A DNA stretch of 64,000 nucleotides, from contig NZ_BAABKV010000001.1 in assembly GCF_039544005.1 (NCBI RefSeq), positions 7,316,001 to 7,380,000 on the forward strand. The letters are read 5' to 3'. The notes beneath the pieces were generated by a model. That model was not told the DNA's origin and ran no database searches. It worked only from the letters and a program-made list of their open reading frames with translations. The stretch's first letter is position 1, and every line of letters begins with the position of its first letter. Positions 62,153-64,000 of the stretch are shown here, piece after piece. The position numbers and the translations under genes were made by a program. The stretch comes from Kitasatospora paranensis. Its GTDB lineage: Bacteria; Actinomycetota; Actinomycetes; Streptomycetales; Streptomycetaceae.

Positions 62153-62908
62153 ATGACCACCACCCGTACCGCCGTCGTCACGGGCGCCGCCCGCGGCATC
62201 GGAGCCGGCGTCGCCAAGCGGCTCGCCGAGGACGGCTTCGCCGTCGCCGTCATCGACCTGGACGAGACGGCCTGCAAGCCGGTCGTCGAGGAGATCGAGG
62301 CCGCCGGGGGCCGCGCCATGGCCGTCGGCGTCGACGTCGCCGACGAACAGGGCGTTCGGGCTGCCGTGGACCGGATCGCCGAGGAGTTGGGCGAGCCCAC
62401 CGTGCTGGTCAACAACGCCGGCATCATCCGCGACAACCTGCTGTTCAAGATGACCGTCGACGAGTGGGACGCGGTCGTGAACGTGCACCTCCGCGGCTCG
62501 TTCCTCATGACCCGCGCCGTCCAGGGCTACATGACCAAGGCCGGCTGGGGCCGGATCGTCAACCTGTCGAGCACCTCCGCACTGGGGAACCGCGGCCAGG
62601 CCAACTACGCCGCGGCGAAGGCCGGAATCCAGGGGTTCACCAAGACCCTCGCCCTCGAACTCGGGAAGTTCGGTGTCACGGCGAACGCGATCGCCCCGGG
62701 ATTCATCGAGACCGAGATGACGGCCGAGACCGCGCGGCGCATCGGTGTGGGGTTCGACGAGTTCAAGGCGGCCGTGGCGGCCCGCATTCCGGTGGGACGT
62801 ACCGGCGAGCCCCGGGACATCGCGCACGCGGTCTCGTTCTTCGCCGGCGAGGGCGCCGGGTTCGTCTCGGGCCAGGTCCTCTACGTCGCCGGCGGACCGC
62901 AGGCCTGA
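62153..62908 (+). CDS. FabG-like 3-oxoacyl-(ACP/CoA) reductase, SDR
   Basis: The 251-residue SDR has TGAARGIGAG, VNNAGI, the catalytic Ser in VNLSSTSAL and YAAAK with Tyr-Lys. It ends SGQVLYVAGGPQA. It interconverts 3-hydroxyacyl and 3-ketoacyl thioesters with NAD(P). AAGGAG is nine bases before the ATG at 62153; an in-frame TTG at 62144 is too close to that site. It works between the MaoC hydratase and the thiolase. Confidence 0.9.
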   Translation: MTTTRTAVVTGAARGIGAGVAKRLAEDGFAVAVIDLDETACKPVVEEIEAAGGRAMAVGVDVADEQGVRAAVDRIAEELGEPTVLVNNAGIIRDNLLFKMTVDEWDAVVNVHLRGSFLMTRAVQGYMTKAGWGRIVNLSSTSALGNRGQANYAAAKAGIQGFTKTLALELGKFGVTANAIAPGFIETEMTAETARRIGVGFDEFKAAVAARIPVGRTGEPRDIAHAVSFFAGEGAGFVSGQVLYVAGGPQA

Positions 62909-62940
62909 GCAGAGGGACGACAGACGGAAGAGGAGAGACG

Positions 62941-63393
62941 ATGAAGGTTTTCCAGGGCATCGAGGAGCTGTCCCGGGCGGTCGGCACGCACCTCGGGTAC
63001 TCCGACTGGCACACCGTCACCCAGAAGCAGATCGACACCTTCGCCGAGGCGACGGGTGACCACCAGTGGATCCACGTCGACCCCGCGAAGGCGGCGCGGG
63101 GCCCGTTCGGCGGCACCGTCGCGCACGGCTACCTGACGCTGTCACTGGTGCCCGTGCTGGTCTGGCAGGTGTACGAGGTCGAGGGATTGGCCATGGGCAT
63201 CAACTACGGTGCCGACAAGCTCCGTTTCCCCTCACCGGTCCCGGTGGACTCCAGGGTGCGCGCCGGGGTGGAACTGCTGTCACTGGTGCCGGGCGGTGGT
63301 GGTCACCAGGCGAGGACCAAGGTGACCATCGAGCGGGAGGGCGGCGACAAACCGGTCTGCGTCGTCGAGGCCGTCAGCATCCTGGTGCCGTGA
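62941..63393 (+). CDS. MaoC-like enoyl-CoA hydratase/dehydratase
   Basis: The 150-residue hot-dog-fold protein has the R-hydratase motif with Asp40 and His45 (GDHQWIHVDP) and FGGTVAHGYLTLSLVP. It hydrates enoyl-CoA or dehydrates 3-hydroxyacyl-CoA. GAGGAGAG precedes the ATG. It completes the ligase-hydratase-reductase-thiolase set of this regulon. Confidence 0.9.
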   Translation: MKVFQGIEELSRAVGTHLGYSDWHTVTQKQIDTFAEATGDHQWIHVDPAKAARGPFGGTVAHGYLTLSLVPVLVWQVYEVEGLAMGINYGADKLRFPSPVPVDSRVRAGVELLSLVPGGGGHQARTKVTIEREGGDKPVCVVEAVSILVP

Positions 63394-63404
63394 TGGCCCT
63401 CGGA

Positions 63405-64000
63405 TCACGGCCGGTCCCGCCGGGTCCGGAGCCGAGGCGCGCCCCCGCCGAGCAGCCGGTCGCGTCCGTCGGGCCGCTCGCCGAGCAGGGGCGGCACCCG
63501 GCCGCTGCCGGGCTCCGGGGACCCTGGCCGCCGATCCCGGTCCGACCGGTCCGGATCCGGCCGGCCCGCTCCTGCCGGAGTAGCGCGGCGGCGGCGAGCA
63601 GGGCGCCGGTCGTGCCGCGGCAACCCGTCCTGTGGTCGAGCCGGAAGCTCCCGGCCGGCTGCGGCTCGGCACGGGTCCGCACGTCCGCCGGCGACGAGCC
63701 GGCCCGGGGCCCGGACAGGCGCCCGGTGCCGGGGAAGCGGTCCTCGACCACGGGCCGGACGCGGGTGTCGATCTGCTCCCGGCTGCCGCGGGCGAGCAGG
63801 AGGTCGGCGTTGCCGACGGTGGGGAACGGACAACGCCGCGGTGCCCGCGTTCGCCGCTCGGGACCATGGAGCGAGTGCCGCGGGGGACGCGTCGAGGACC
63901 GGACCACCGGTCATCCCCAGGACGATGTCCACGCCGGCGCCGCCATCGGCCTCGCGCGGGCGGTCGGCGAGCCCGTCCTGAGCGGCATCGACGGCGACCC
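63405..64000 (-). other. Broken coding signal at the window end, minus strand
   Basis: Between about 63550 and 64000 the minus strand shows G/C-ending codons, but the best frame changes near 63830. The upstream part reads READGGAGVDIVLGMTGGPV (open to the window edge), the downstream part GNADLLLARGSREQIDTRVR and TGALLAAAALLRQERAG. It may be one gene with a frameshift, cut by the window edge, or a decayed gene. I could not identify a family. Confidence 0.3.

Overview
The window is high-GC DNA (strong G/C bias at third codon positions, GTG starts, ATGA/GTGA stop-start overlaps, Streptomyces-type regulators) and looks like the chromosome of a Streptomycetaceae actinomycete (Streptomyces or Kitasatospora). 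It carries about 55 genes. No rRNA, tRNA or CRISPR array was recognised. Many otherwise intact genes are broken by single-base frame changes, nearly all inside runs of G or C. They are annotated here as one gene each with the shift position given, because sequencing error is the simplest explanation.

Layout. 1-23.2 kb is ordinary chromosome: a D-lactate-type 2-hydroxyacid dehydrogenase; an MFS exporter with its TetR repressor and paired operators; phosphofructokinase; the MurT-GatD lipid II amidation pair; an ACT/GNAT protein; a PLP decarboxylase; a secreted Cys-rich HELGH protein; glmS; an Orn/Lys/Arg decarboxylase with a divergent LysR regulator; VOC, F420-oxidoreductase-like and LmbE-like proteins; DedA and DUF1918 proteins; and a large secreted beta-helix glycanase (GH87-like) with two CBM32 domains.

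23.4-41.8 kb is a compact, one-directional, translationally coupled block of about 18 genes read on the minus strand. I interpret it as a natural-product gene cluster. It supplies chorismate-derived aromatics (DAHP synthase, TrpE/TrpG-type anthranilate synthase). It has an EhpF/LuxE-like adenylating enzyme with a LuxC-like reductase (acid to aldehyde), two ATP-grasp ligases, an asparagine-synthase-type amidotransferase beside a lone acyl carrier protein, a divergent KASIII, a ThiO-like amino acid oxidase, an SDR, a cyclase/kynurenine-formamidase-like hydrolase, an alpha/beta hydrolase, a MupA-type flavin monooxygenase with a flavin reductase, and a MATE exporter. There is no NRPS or modular PKS. 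I do not recognise a known product. Its first gene contains a TTA codon, suggesting bldA-dependent expression.

42.8-53.1 kb holds a glucose-dehydrogenase-like SDR, cytochrome bd oxidase (cydAB), a GMC oxidoreductase, a second cyclase, GH15 and GH1 glycosidases, and a degenerate IS630-type transposase joined to a gene tail. 53.2-63.4 kb is a metabolic regulon for carboxylate and acyl-CoA use: a DUF485/acetate-type symporter, an MFS transporter with a large external loop, an acyl-CoA ligase, a TetR regulator, and a thiolase-HAD-FabG-MaoC operon. Five copies of one 16-bp operator (core TAAGC-N4-6-GCTTA) lie in its three control regions and tie these genes together. The last 0.6 kb has broken coding signal on the minus strand that I could not identify.
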